Assembly (NCBI RefSeq): GCF_943193015.1
Contig: NZ_CALPCM010000042.1
Location: forward strand, 1-21,700
DNA: 21,700 bases
From: Hominisplanchenecus_A murintestinalis
GTDB lineage: Bacteria; Bacillota; Clostridia; Lachnospirales; Lachnospiraceae
Reading direction: 5' to 3'
Shown: in pieces, positions 15,099 through 21,700 of the stretch
How the letters are laid out: each line of letters begins with the position of its first letter
Numbering within the stretch: position 1 is the first letter of the stretch
Made by a program: the position numbers and the translations under genes
Notes under the pieces: model-generated
Told to the model about the DNA's origin: nothing
What the model saw: only the letters and a program-made list of their open reading frames with translations
Databases searched by the model: none

Positions 15099-16664
15099 GT
15101 GAAACGAAAATATATGCTAAGACAAGGCTTGATGATTCTCAATCAGCTATTGCTTATCGTGTTTCTGTGCGTAATGAATACAATCGAAGCTACAATATCG
15201 GCAGAAAATATCGTTCATATTGTACTTCTCACATTTCTGTTTTGGGACGGCTACAACATATCCGGTAAAAATATAAAAGGGAATCCTGTCCTGTCACAAC
15301 TTGCAATTCTCCTAGTGTTATTTGGATGGCACTTTGGATTATCTTTGTTTGCTTCATTTTCCCTTGCAGATACAGCATCAGTTGTGATTCTTCCAGTCTG
15401 TTTGTATCAGCTGGTGAACTTTGTACAGGCATTTCTTTTTCAGGGTGTCAATTACAAGGGAAGGAAGATATTCCTATCCGGGATAGCGATACTCTATTTT
15501 ACAGCAACCATGAGTTTTTTCCTTGACAGACGATGGTTTTATATCCTCTATAACATTCAGTTTCTATTTTCTTTCGTCTGGTGCATTGCCATATCCGTAG
15601 TTCATCGTAAGCGAGTATGGTTTATTTTAAGGAGTCAAAGAAAGCAGCTATTATTTTCAGTGTTCTTTGTTCTGCTCCCATTTATGTGCTACATGACAGC
15701 TTTTTCTAGGAAAGAGAACTATGTTAAACAGATGGGGTTATATCTGATTGTCGTGCTTACATTTGTCACCATACACAGTATTATTTTTAGGACAGACCAT
15801 AAGCAAAAGACATTTTTTTCATTAAGCAGGTCTGTAATTGCTATTTTTCTTTTTGTGTGCATGACCAGCTTCCTGTTGACCATATGGTTATTTGACTTGC
15901 CTATTTTAACGGCGATTACACTGATTTATCTGCTTGTGTTTTGGGGACTGCTTTATCACCTGCTGTTGTTCTGGAAAGCAGGAAAATTGGAAGATAACAC
16001 CTCAGATGAAGTTTCTTCATTTTATGAATACACAGTAGCGCAAATCAAGCATGAAGAAGCTCTCCGAAAAGAGTTTACCAATTACCTGCACGACGATATT
16101 TTACAGGATCTTCTTTCCATGAAAAACCTGGTGCGTAAAGCCGACCAGATTGAAATTCAGCGACTGCTGGAAGATACGCTGCGGAAACTCACATCTTCCA
16201 TACGGCTCCAGATGCAGGCATATCATCCGAAATTACTAAAGAACTTGACATTCAAAGAGAATCTTCAAAGTGTTTTGGACTCTATTACCAATGACAGTGA
16301 CACCTTAGTTGTTCTGGATTGCAGAGACGATATTTTTTTGGTGGAACCATACACTATGCTAATTTGCCGGTTTGCAAGAGAGCTGACCGTAAACGCCCTC
16401 AAACATTCTCATGCAGCAAGAATTGATGTGAAACTGCAACAGGAACATGACATGATTCTCCTGCAAGTGTCAGACAATGGAACAGGATTTTCAAGAGCAC
16501 CTGATGAGAACATCCTTCATCACGGACTTGCTTCTATTCAGGAGCAGGTGGCCTTTTTGAATGGAAAAATGAAGATTAGAGCAAATCCGGGAGGTGGAAC
16601 AAATATCAGCCTCTTAATTCCCATGAAAGGAGAGGAATCTTATGCGAGTTTTGTTGGTCGATGA
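15099..16664 (+). CDS. Sensor histidine kinase of the NarX/LiaS/DesK (HisKA_3) type
   Basis: A 521-residue membrane kinase. About the first 295 residues are hydrophobic, with roughly eight membrane helices (for example around 11-27, 66-85, 183-202 and 270-291) and no large extracellular domain. The catalytic half has a dimerisation helix with the phosphorylated His331 in YLHDDILQDLLSM, the N-box asparagine Asn432 in LTVNALKHSHAA, the G1 box DNGTGF (459-464), and GLASI plus a GGG motif (498-500). The start is GTG at 15099, chosen because AGGAGG lies seven bases upstream. Its 3' end overlaps the response regulator by 23 bases. It is not the compact two-helix intramembrane kinase usually found with BceAB transporters. 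Confidence 0.93.
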   Translation: MKRKYMLRQGLMILNQLLLIVFLCVMNTIEATISAENIVHIVLLTFLFWDGYNISGKNIKGNPVLSQLAILLVLFGWHFGLSLFASFSLADTASVVILPVCLYQLVNFVQAFLFQGVNYKGRKIFLSGIAILYFTATMSFFLDRRWFYILYNIQFLFSFVWCIAISVVHRKRVWFILRSQRKQLLFSVFFVLLPFMCYMTAFSRKENYVKQMGLYLIVVLTFVTIHSIIFRTDHKQKTFFSLSRSVIAIFLFVCMTSFLLTIWLFDLPILTAITLIYLLVFWGLLYHLLLFWKAGKLEDNTSDEVSSFYEYTVAQIKHEEALRKEFTNYLHDDILQDLLSMKNLVRKADQIEIQRLLEDTLRKLTSSIRLQMQAYHPKLLKNLTFKENLQSVLDSITNDSDTLVVLDCRDDIFLVEPYTMLICRFARELTVNALKHSHAARIDVKLQQEHDMILLQVSDNGTGFSRAPDENILHHGLASIQEQVAFLNGKMKIRANPGGGTNISLLIPMKGEESYASFVGR

Positions 16665-17244
16665 CCATGCGCTTTTTTCTCAAAGTTTGGCGATTGTTTT
16701 ATCAGACTTTCCATCCGTTGAACAGTTTTCAAATGTCAAATCCATTGATGAAATAAGCCCGATTATTGAAAGGGATAAGCCCGATATTCTTCTGATGGAC
16801 ATCAGTCTCGGAAAACTGTCTGAGGAAGATGGCCTGCTCTTGGCACAGAGCCTTTTACAAAAATATCCCGATCAAAAAATTGTTGTTTTATCGGGATATG
16901 ATCTGCCTGTTTACCGAAAAGAAGCTGAAAAGCTTGGAGCAAAAGGTTTTATCAACAAGGATATTGAACCAGAAGAACTGCTGCACATTCTTGAAAGAAT
17001 AAATAATGGCTCCACCTATTTTGAAAAAGATGAAACCTACATAGAGGAACTAACAGAGACTGAGAAACAGGTTCTTCGTATGCTGGCTAGTAGTATGAAA
17101 AGAAAAGAAATTGCTGGACATCTTTTTATGAGTGAGCGAACCGTTTCTAATCACTTGCAGCATATATTTGAGAAATTAGAAGTTTCCTCGGCAGTAGAAG
17201 CAGTGACTAAGGCTATCCAACTAGGATATATTCCACCTCTTTAA
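16642..17244 (+). CDS. NarL/LuxR-family response regulator
   Basis: A 200-residue two-domain transcription factor. The receiver has the acidic pair Asp7-Asp8, the phosphorylated Asp53 in LLMDISLG, a serine in VVLSG and Lys106 in FINKD. A LuxR-type helix-turn-helix follows (about 132-180, LTETEKQVLRML then KRKEIAGHLFMSERTVSNHL). The ribosome binding site AGGAGAGG lies inside the kinase gene, so translation is coupled. It is the expected partner of the kinase, and by position probably regulates the BceAB-like transporter. No second operator copy could be identified by eye. Confidence 0.95.
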   Translation: MRVLLVDDHALFSQSLAIVLSDFPSVEQFSNVKSIDEISPIIERDKPDILLMDISLGKLSEEDGLLLAQSLLQKYPDQKIVVLSGYDLPVYRKEAEKLGAKGFINKDIEPEELLHILERINNGSTYFEKDETYIEELTETEKQVLRMLASSMKRKEIAGHLFMSERTVSNHLQHIFEKLEVSSAVEAVTKAIQLGYIPPL

Positions 17245-17285
17245 CCTGCATTATATAAAATCGGCATAATCAAGCCTATTCGTCG

Positions 17286-17310
17286 GCACAATGAGGTTAT
17301 TCCTTTGTGC
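17286..17310 (+). promoter_or_regulatory. Hairpin in the leader of the XRE gene
   Basis: GCACAA/TTGTGC (17286-17291 and 17305-17310), with inner AGG/CCT pairing, lies about 38 bases before the XRE start. A TAGAAT at 17323-17328 could be its -10 box, but no good -35 is seen. It may be an operator. Confidence 0.35.
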
Positions 17311-17347
17311 AAATCAGCACGATAGAATATACTTGAGGTGAATGATT

Positions 17348-17704
17348 ATGCCGATTGATGATTTGACCGCTTTGGGGCAAAAAATGCGGGAAGCCCGAAA
17401 GAAAAAAGACCTGACACAGCAGGAACTTTCGGATCTGAACCATGTATCTGTAAAGCAGATTGCCAATATCGAAAAAGGAAAGATGAATCCGTCTTACTTA
17501 ATTTTGAAGGCATTGGCAAAGGTTCTTCCTGTCTCTCTGGATACTCTAATCAATCCAGATGTTCCTTCAGAAGATGAGGGAGCCAATCAGATGAAGATGC
17601 TTTATTGCAGCTGTCCGTCAGAAATGCGTGAAACCCTCTTGCACCATACGCAGGAGACCGCGAAAGAACTAACAGAATTATCCGAGAAATTTGACACGAA
17701 TTGA
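17348..17704 (+). CDS. Small XRE-family helix-turn-helix regulator
   Basis: A 118-residue protein: an N-terminal HTH_3 domain (about 5-62: LGQKMREARKKKDLTQQELS, then VSVKQIANIEKGKMNPSYLI) and a short acidic C-terminal tail with CSCPSEMRETLLHH. The start is the second of two close ATGs, because GAGGTG is seven bases from it but only one base from the first (17342). It follows the response regulator by about 100 bases on the same strand and is followed by a terminator, so it closes the module. It may be an additional repressor of the transporter/kinase module or of the mobile element; this is inference from position. Confidence 0.88.
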   Translation: MPIDDLTALGQKMREARKKKDLTQQELSDLNHVSVKQIANIEKGKMNPSYLILKALAKVLPVSLDTLINPDVPSEDEGANQMKMLYCSCPSEMRETLLHHTQETAKELTELSEKFDTN

Positions 17705-17750
17705 GCCGGTGAGTGAAATTTGACTGTTTCCTCACTGGCTCCTTTCATTT
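17703..17750 (+). terminator. Rho-independent terminator after the XRE gene
   Basis: An 11-bp stem GAGCCGGTGAG/CTCACTGGCTC with one G-U pair (17703-17713 and 17731-17741), then CTTTCATTT. It lies between the convergent XRE and relaxase genes. Confidence 0.75.
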
Positions 17751-17769
17751 CCGGGTAAAAACGGGCGCG

Positions 17770-19188
17770 TCAGCGGTCCTGCCCCTGTTCCTTTTCCCAG
17801 TCATTCTGGCGTTCCTCCCCGTATCCCATTAGCCGGTCCACATTGGCTTTTGCGGCCAGCAGTTCCCGCATTTCCTCGCGGGATCGCCGGTACTCGGCAT
17901 AGTCTTTTTTCTTTTCTTCCAACAATGTTGCGTACTCGGCCTGCAAGCTCTTGACGGTGGGCAGCTTCTTGATACCCAAATCGTCAAATGCCTGCTTTGC
18001 CGCCTTGTGGAGCAGAATATCCGCTTCATGTTCCGCTAAAAATTTCTTGGAATACCCCGCCTTGCGGTAGGCCGCATAGACCTCGCGGGTTTTCACATAA
18101 TTGATGATGTGGGTCCGCAGTACGGCTATCTCCGCCATGCGGGTTTCCGCCGCCTTGATCTGCGCCGACAGCTCATTGTGGCGGGTAGTAGCAGCCGCCG
18201 CTTTTTCTTCCAAGACTGCGTATTCCAGCAGGCCATGCTCAGTGAGATAGTTCATTGTCTGCGCCATCTGTTTGAGATTAAATACCTTTGCCCAGCGCGC
18301 GTAGCCAGCGCCTTTTCCGGCCTGCAATTTCTCCTGAATATCCACCAGAAGATTGACCTTGGGCGGCTCTGATTGAACAGCCGCTTTCTTTCTTGGGGTA
18401 TGCTCTTTTTCCCCAGCCAGTACCGCCCGTATTTCATCTTCGCTGTACCCTTGTCCCAGCTTTTCATCCATGCGGGCAACATTCTTCCAGCCGGGGGCTT
18501 TGAGCCGGATTGCCTGTCCCCGGCGTGACACCTCACAGCCCATTTCCGCAAGCAGCTTTAACAGCCCGTCAAAGTCTGCCGGTTTCTGTTCTAATGCCTG
18601 ATCAATCATCACGCGGAGCTGTTCCCGGTGGGAGGGCTTTGCCCGGTCCCCCAGCCATTTGTTGTAGCTTTTTCCATGCGGTTTTGGGTCCTCTACAATG
18701 GAATAGCCATTCTCAACGCAGATGGTATCATTCAGCCGCCGGACCGCGCGGGTGCTGCCCCAGAAGTTTCGGAATTTCCGGTCACAGTTCACATTGACTG
18801 CGTTCCAGATGATGTGGTTATGGATATGGGATTTGTCAATATGGGTGCAGACCACAAAGGCATGATTGCCCTTGGTGAACCGCTTTGCAAACTCCACGCC
18901 CAGCCGGTTGGCTTCTTCCGGGGTAATCTCGCCGGGGACAAAGGACTGCCGGACATGATAGGCCAGCACATCGTCCGCGCCCCGTACCCGGCCAGTGGTG
19001 GAAATGTACTCCCGTTTCGCCAGCAGAAACTCGGCGTCGGCTACCCGGCTGTCACACGCAAAGCCGGTGACGAGCCTGCCGTTGTCTGTCTTTTGTGGGT
19101 TGGATACATAGTCGATAATGTCGCTGACCGCTTGGCTTTCGGCGCGGCCCTTGCCAATGTGCAGCGGCATGATGCGTGTGGTTGCCAT
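17770..19188 (-). CDS. Relaxase/mobilization nuclease, MobP (VirD2-like) type
   Basis: A DNA-nicking enzyme that cuts oriT, attaches covalently to the 5' end and leads the strand into the recipient. The 472 residues begin with the relaxase domain: a likely catalytic tyrosine Tyr27 in IDYVSNPQKT, and the metal-binding histidine motif HIHNHIIWN (121-129). The C-terminal half (about 330-460) is rich in Ala, Glu and Lys and probably coiled-coil. The start has GAGAGGAGG ten bases upstream. A strong terminator lies just before this ribosome binding site (19206-19236), so expression needs readthrough or a hidden promoter. With mobC (21152-21496) it makes the mobilization set of an integrative or mobilizable element. 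No type IV secretion genes are in the window. Confidence 0.93.
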   Translation of the reverse strand: MATTRIMPLHIGKGRAESQAVSDIIDYVSNPQKTDNGRLVTGFACDSRVADAEFLLAKREYISTTGRVRGADDVLAYHVRQSFVPGEITPEEANRLGVEFAKRFTKGNHAFVVCTHIDKSHIHNHIIWNAVNVNCDRKFRNFWGSTRAVRRLNDTICVENGYSIVEDPKPHGKSYNKWLGDRAKPSHREQLRVMIDQALEQKPADFDGLLKLLAEMGCEVSRRGQAIRLKAPGWKNVARMDEKLGQGYSEDEIRAVLAGEKEHTPRKKAAVQSEPPKVNLLVDIQEKLQAGKGAGYARWAKVFNLKQMAQTMNYLTEHGLLEYAVLEEKAAAATTRHNELSAQIKAAETRMAEIAVLRTHIINYVKTREVYAAYRKAGYSKKFLAEHEADILLHKAAKQAFDDLGIKKLPTVKSLQAEYATLLEEKKKDYAEYRRSREEMRELLAAKANVDRLMGYGEERQNDWEKEQGQDR

Positions 19189-19205
19189 GATGGAATCCTC
19201 CTCTC

Positions 19206-19236
19206 AAAAAAATAACGGCCTGATGAACAGGCCGTT
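19206..19236 (-). terminator. Strong terminator directly before the relaxase ribosome binding site
   Basis: A 9-bp GC-rich perfect stem AACGGCCTG/CAGGCCGTT (19228-19236 and 19214-19222) with a five-base loop, then ATTTTTTT on the minus strand. The relaxase ribosome binding site begins two to four bases after the T-run, which makes this a possible attenuator of relaxase expression. Confidence 0.88.
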
Positions 19237-19245
19237 GCTGGTTAT

Positions 19246-19578
19246 TCAAAGTATGTCATAGGGAAAATCTGTGAAATCTCCGTTTGGTTCATCCTCCTCG
19301 AACCGGGCTGGCGAAAAGCGCATTTCATATTGTTCCTTTGCGAGCGCCCGAATGTCCGGGCGTTTATCGTGCATCTTCTTTTTCAGCCAGGAAATCTGCT
19401 CCTTTGAAAGCCGCCAGGGGAGATTCAACAGGCGGTTCATTGCCGCCATTTCAGATTTCTTTTCCGGCGGCAGGGAGGCGCACGTTTTGCAGATATGCGC
19501 CGCATGGCCTTTACCCGAAAACTTTTCGTTTGATTTATACTCACCGCAGATTTTGCAGTAATGCCCGCGCTTTTTCAT
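19246..19578 (-). CDS. Small zinc-ribbon protein of unknown function, coupled to abiEii
   Basis: A 110-residue basic protein. The N-terminus has two CxxC pairs (Cys8/Cys11 and Cys30/Cys33 in YCKICGEY and HICKTC), an arrangement that would bind one zinc ion. The rest is helical, with RLLNLPWRLSKEQISWLKKK. Its ATG overlaps the abiEii stop as ATGA and no separate ribosome binding site is seen, so it is translated by coupling and belongs to the abiE transcript. A terminator follows 10 bases after its stop. Possible roles include an accessory of the toxin-antitoxin pair or a mobilization protein; I do not recognise the family. Confidence 0.8.
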   Translation of the reverse strand: MKKRGHYCKICGEYKSNEKFSGKGHAAHICKTCASLPPEKKSEMAAMNRLLNLPWRLSKEQISWLKKKMHDKRPDIRALAKEQYEMRFSPARFEEDEPNGDFTDFPYDIL

Positions 19579-20429
19579 TCCGATTCACTGTCCTCTGTCA
19601 GAGCATACAAACGGTGGACCGCCCCCATAACGGTGTTCCATTCCAGATCAGCCGCATAGGAAAATTTCCTGCGGTAAGCGGACCAAAGCGCCTGCATCGC
19701 ATGGCTGTTTTCTACTTCGGAAAACACTTCCTTCGCTTCTTTCAAACGCCTCTCGGTCCCGCGCTTGCGGGCGGTAGCAAGGAGCGCGTGGCGGAGAATA
19801 TCGGAATCCAGCGATCTTCCATGAAGCTGTTCCAGAATGTAGAGGTCATAAAAATCCCTCATACGGGTGTTTGTTATGGTCCGGGCAATCATTGTTTCCA
19901 GCTTTTCCGCAAGTACGGTTTCCAGATTGTACGCCCAAATATCAATGGAGCGTTCCTCCAGCATAAGCCGGAACCTGTACCGGACTGCCCTCGGCGTAAT
20001 CACATCCCCGGTAGAAATATCAATTTTCAGCGGCGTCACCACCCTGTCAAAGACAGTGGCCATGCTGACCCGAATCCCCGGATACTCGGCCTCGTCCATG
20101 ATTTCCGAAATGCTTTTCACCTGGAACTCCACACCGTCCTCAATGGGGACTGCTATGATAGAGGACATCAGATTTTCAATGTCCTCCACATTCACGCTGG
20201 CCCCTCTGACGGTTGCGTCTAAATCCATTGTAGACCGGGCATCCAACCCTACCATTGCGGCAACCAGCATCCCGCCTTTCAAAATAAAGTTATCCCGATA
20301 TTCAGAAAGGGAAATACGTTCCAGGAAACGCTCCATCATATAGTTCCGCATCAAAATCTGTGCGTCCGCCGATTTCTCCTTTGTGAGATTGCGGATCAAA
20401 TCTTTCAGCTGCCTTGCTGTCTTTATCAT
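19575..20429 (-). CDS. abiEii: AbiEii-type nucleotidyltransferase toxin
   Basis: The toxin of the type IV AbiE toxin-antitoxin and phage abortive-infection system; it belongs to the DNA polymerase beta-like nucleotidyltransferases. The 284 residues show the family motifs: LKGGMLV (50-56) and RSTMDLDATV (65-74) with the metal-binding Asp69 and Asp71; KIDIS (135-139); ETVLAEKLETMI (170-181) with Lys176; and RMRDFYDLY (189-197). Nothing essential appears missing, so it is probably active. Its ATG overlaps the abiEi stop as ATGA, and GGAGGTG lies inside the end of abiEi. It is slightly shorter than the best-studied AbiEii. In type IV systems the antitoxin does not bind the toxin but counters its effect and represses the operon. 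Confidence 0.93.
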   Translation of the reverse strand: MIKTARQLKDLIRNLTKEKSADAQILMRNYMMERFLERISLSEYRDNFILKGGMLVAAMVGLDARSTMDLDATVRGASVNVEDIENLMSSIIAVPIEDGVEFQVKSISEIMDEAEYPGIRVSMATVFDRVVTPLKIDISTGDVITPRAVRYRFRLMLEERSIDIWAYNLETVLAEKLETMIARTITNTRMRDFYDLYILEQLHGRSLDSDILRHALLATARKRGTERRLKEAKEVFSEVENSHAMQALWSAYRRKFSYAADLEWNTVMGAVHRLYALTEDSESE

Positions 20430-21019
20430 AATAGCACCTCCAAATACTGCCGCAAAATTTTTTCAACCCGGAACAGCCCTGCATACTGCATCAGCCTCCG
20501 CAGGTTTTTCTCTTTCCTGCGGGCGTACATTTTGAGCGCCCCTTGAAATGTCTGCATCTCAATGCTGCTCCGGCAGCGAAGCAGGTCGCAGATGGTCCGC
20601 TCCATATCATAAGCCGGAACCGTATGCCCGAAAGGGGTTCGAGCCGTACTCTTTCCGACGTCATGCAGTTCCGGTTTTATGGTGTAGACCAAAATCCCGT
20701 CCGCTTTCAATCTGGTCGTGCTGTATCCCCGTCTGACGGTAATGGAATAGGGGGAAGGCTCCCGGTCGGTCAGATCATGGAAAAACAGCGCCGTTTCATG
20801 AGAAAAAATCCCCTGGCTGCATCGTAAATGGAGCAGGTACATCCCATCGACCCAGGCATCCGGCGATACATAAACCCCATGTGCCGCCTGTTCCAATTCT
20901 TTTTCCTTCACATAGTTGTAAAAAACGGATTTTGGAATTCCCCGTTTCACCACCTCTGATGTTTGGAGCATACCGTGTTGTCCCTCTAAAATCGTGTCCA
21001 GCTGTTCAAACTGTGTCAT
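20426..21019 (-). CDS. abiEi: AbiEi-type antitoxin and transcriptional repressor
   Basis: The 197-residue partner of AbiEii: an N-terminal winged helix-turn-helix (about 5-60: LDTILEGQHGMLQTSEVVKR, IPKSVFYNYV, then GVYVSP) and the AbiEi C-terminal domain (LHDVGKSTARTPFGH, YDMERTICDLLR, then QGALKMYARRKEKNLRRLMQYA). In studied relatives it represses its own operon by binding inverted repeats, while its C-terminal part provides the antitoxin activity. The start is the ATG at 21017-21019, preceded by GGAAGTGAGG. The frame stays open farther upstream to 21142, but that stretch crosses the operator and a terminator, so it is rejected. Confidence 0.92.
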   Translation of the reverse strand: MTQFEQLDTILEGQHGMLQTSEVVKRGIPKSVFYNYVKEKELEQAAHGVYVSPDAWVDGMYLLHLRCSQGIFSHETALFFHDLTDREPSPYSITVRRGYSTTRLKADGILVYTIKPELHDVGKSTARTPFGHTVPAYDMERTICDLLRCRSSIEMQTFQGALKMYARRKEKNLRRLMQYAGLFRVEKILRQYLEVLL

Positions 21020-21027
21020 GCCCTCAC

Positions 21028-21071
21028 TTCCTTTCGTGCTACTATTATACATGATTGTAGCACGAAAGGAA
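21028..21071 (-). promoter_or_regulatory. abiE promoter inside a 15-bp perfect inverted repeat (AbiEi operator)
   Basis: TTCCTTTCGTGCTAC (21028-21042) and its exact inverse (21057-21071) are separated by 14 bases. A perfect TATAAT on the minus strand (21044-21049) lies in that spacer, and the right arm covers the -35 position (TTTCCT). A dimer bound to both arms would block RNA polymerase. This agrees with negative autoregulation by AbiEi, known in the family to act on inverted repeats. Confidence 0.85.
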
Positions 21072-21079
21072 ATAGCGTC

Positions 21080-21131
21080 AAAAAGAAAAAGCGGAGGAAG
21101 GCGCGGCGAAGAACGCCGTTCCTCCCTCCGC
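21080..21131 (-). terminator. Terminator after mobC
   Basis: A long GC-rich hairpin with outer stem GCGGAGG/CCTCCGC (21125-21131 and 21091-21097) and further inner pairing around GGCG/CGCC is followed on the minus strand by TTTTTCTTTTT (21080-21090). It separates mobC from the abiE operon. Confidence 0.85.
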
Positions 21132-21151
21132 AGATGGGGCAAGCTGTCCGG

Positions 21152-21496
21152 TCAGGAGAGCTTGGAAAGCTGGGCCAGTATCTTCTGCACACCGTCCCAA
21201 AGCTGTTCCTGCCGCTGGGATATATCCTCCAGGTCAGCGTCATAAACCCGCCCGGTTTCATGCACTTTACGGGTCAGCTGGTTTAAGTTGCTGCTGGAAT
21301 AGCGCATCAGGGACACCAGCTCCTTCAGTTCTGGCAAATCCAGCTTTACCACATACCCGTCCAGCGCCATTTTCCGCAGGTAGGCTTCCCGGTTGACGGT
21401 TCCAAGCTGGGACATTTTCTGCTCAATCAGAGCCAGCTCCTCCGGGGAAACCCGGAAATTCACCTGTACCTCTCGTTTCCGCTTTGCCGCGCTCAT
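21152..21496 (-). CDS. mobC: MobC-like relaxosome accessory protein
   Basis: A 114-residue DNA-binding helper that assists the relaxase at oriT. The N-terminus reads as a ribbon-helix-helix (REVQVNFRVSPEELALIEQK), followed by the MobC-type core with NREAYLRKMALDGYVV and a helical tail with YSSSNLNQLTRKVHETG. Length and layout match MobC of Firmicute mobilizable elements. Its start overlaps the stop of an upstream frame as ATGA, so it was part of a longer operon. The relaxase lies 2 kb downstream on the same strand, separated by the abiE genes, which suggests these were inserted into the mob block. The oriT was not located. Confidence 0.85.
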   Translation of the reverse strand: MSAAKRKREVQVNFRVSPEELALIEQKMSQLGTVNREAYLRKMALDGYVVKLDLPELKELVSLMRYSSSNLNQLTRKVHETGRVYDADLEDISQRQEQLWDGVQKILAQLSKLS

Positions 21497-21640
21497 CGTT
21501 CCGGTTCCCGTTTCTTAGGGGCGGCGGGTTTGCGTTCCGGCGGCTCCTGTTTAAGTTTTTCCAGGACGGAGCCTTTCTCCGGGGCTTGAAGGACTTTCCG
21601 CGCCTGCTTCAAAAACAGGTCGGTGAGATGGTATAATAAA
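21493..21640 (-). pseudogene. C-terminal tail of an unidentified gene upstream of mobC
   Basis: A GC-rich frame ends in KKREPER and stops within ATGA at the mobC start. The tail is basic and proline-rich (APEKGSVLEKLKQEPPERKP, PAAPKKREPER). The frame stays open rightward to 21696, where an in-frame stop precedes it, and no start codon with a ribosome binding site is seen. Base composition changes sharply near 21630-21640 to AT-rich, so the gene appears cut there. I do not recognise it. Confidence 0.4.
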
Positions 21641-21700
21641 GTTGTAACACCAAACAGGAAATAAATGATATATTCAATATAATGAAAAGGAAGGTGTTAC
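21630..21700 (+). promoter_or_regulatory. AT-rich stretch with promoter- and RBS-like signals at the right edge
   Basis: TATAAT occurs at about 21632-21637, and the window ends with AAAAGGAAGGTGTTAC, which reads like a ribosome binding site for a plus-strand gene starting just outside. An 8-bp inverted repeat GTAACACC/GGTGTTAC (21644-21651 and 21693-21700) encloses it. Probably the beginning of another inserted element. Confidence 0.4.

Noticed and set aside
19284..20222. Plus-strand open frame of 312 codons, the longest antisense frame in the window
   Set aside because: It is antisense to abiEii and the zinc-ribbon gene in a GC-rich block. The composition (many Pro, His, Arg, Phe) is typical of a shadow frame, and no ribosome binding site precedes it.
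21020..21142. Longer start for AbiEi (ATG at 21142)
   Set aside because: The extension translates the mobC terminator and the operator repeat; the internal ATG with its own ribosome binding site fits the family.
1..21700. CRISPR arrays and tRNA genes
   Set aside because: No regularly spaced repeat series and no cloverleaf-like sequence with a T-loop motif was seen on either strand by eye.

Overview
The window looks like a low- to mid-GC Firmicute of the Clostridia, most likely Lachnospiraceae. This is inferred from gene content and style, not from a search: a short GntR regulator in front of clpC, radA nearby, a GlcT/LicT-controlled glucose-family PTS, and mobile-element genes of the type common in gut Clostridia. 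It divides into a chromosomal backbone (about 1-8440) and an accessory region (about 8450-21700) built of nested and decayed mobile DNA.

Backbone, all on the minus strand. A gntR-clpC unit starts from a well-formed promoter (8359-8387). Downstream comes a glucose-family PTS permease (IICBA) with its own promoter, whose -35 box contains the clpC stop codon. Its leader carries a ribonucleic antiterminator (RAT) that overlaps a terminator. The matching PRD antiterminator gene follows the permease. Then come a small conserved protein, a terminator and radA. Beyond radA, a strong promoter (115-143) with a structured leader runs off the left edge; it resembles a clostridial rRNA operon leader.

Accessory region, left part (8450-12140). 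This is a graveyard of insertions: a DUF2442-like gene start joined to the tail of an ISAs1-like transposase, a bidirectional terminator, an unlisted 52-residue ORF, a small repeat/hairpin cluster, a tyrosine integrase cut off before its catalytic arginine, an IS1111-type (IS110 family) element with 12-bp subterminal inverted repeats and a frameshifted transposase, and the 5' part of a group II intron placed directly after a terminator hairpin.

Accessory region, middle (12140-17750, plus strand). This holds a peptide-sensing or peptide-resistance style module: a BceA-like ATPase, a BceB-like ten-helix permease, a polytopic histidine kinase and a NarL-type response regulator overlapping by 23 bases, then a small XRE regulator and a terminator. 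Bce-type transporters are normally paired with OmpR-type regulators and two-helix kinases, so this pairing is unusual.

Accessory region, right part (17770-21700, minus strand). This is a GC-richer mobilization block: the tail of an unknown gene, mobC and a terminator; then an abiEi-abiEii toxin-antitoxin pair under a promoter embedded in a 15-bp perfect inverted repeat, a translationally coupled zinc-ribbon protein, a strong terminator, and a MobP-type relaxase. The abortive-infection pair sits between mobC and the relaxase. The window ends in an AT-rich stretch that looks like the promoter and ribosome binding site of a plus-strand gene just outside.
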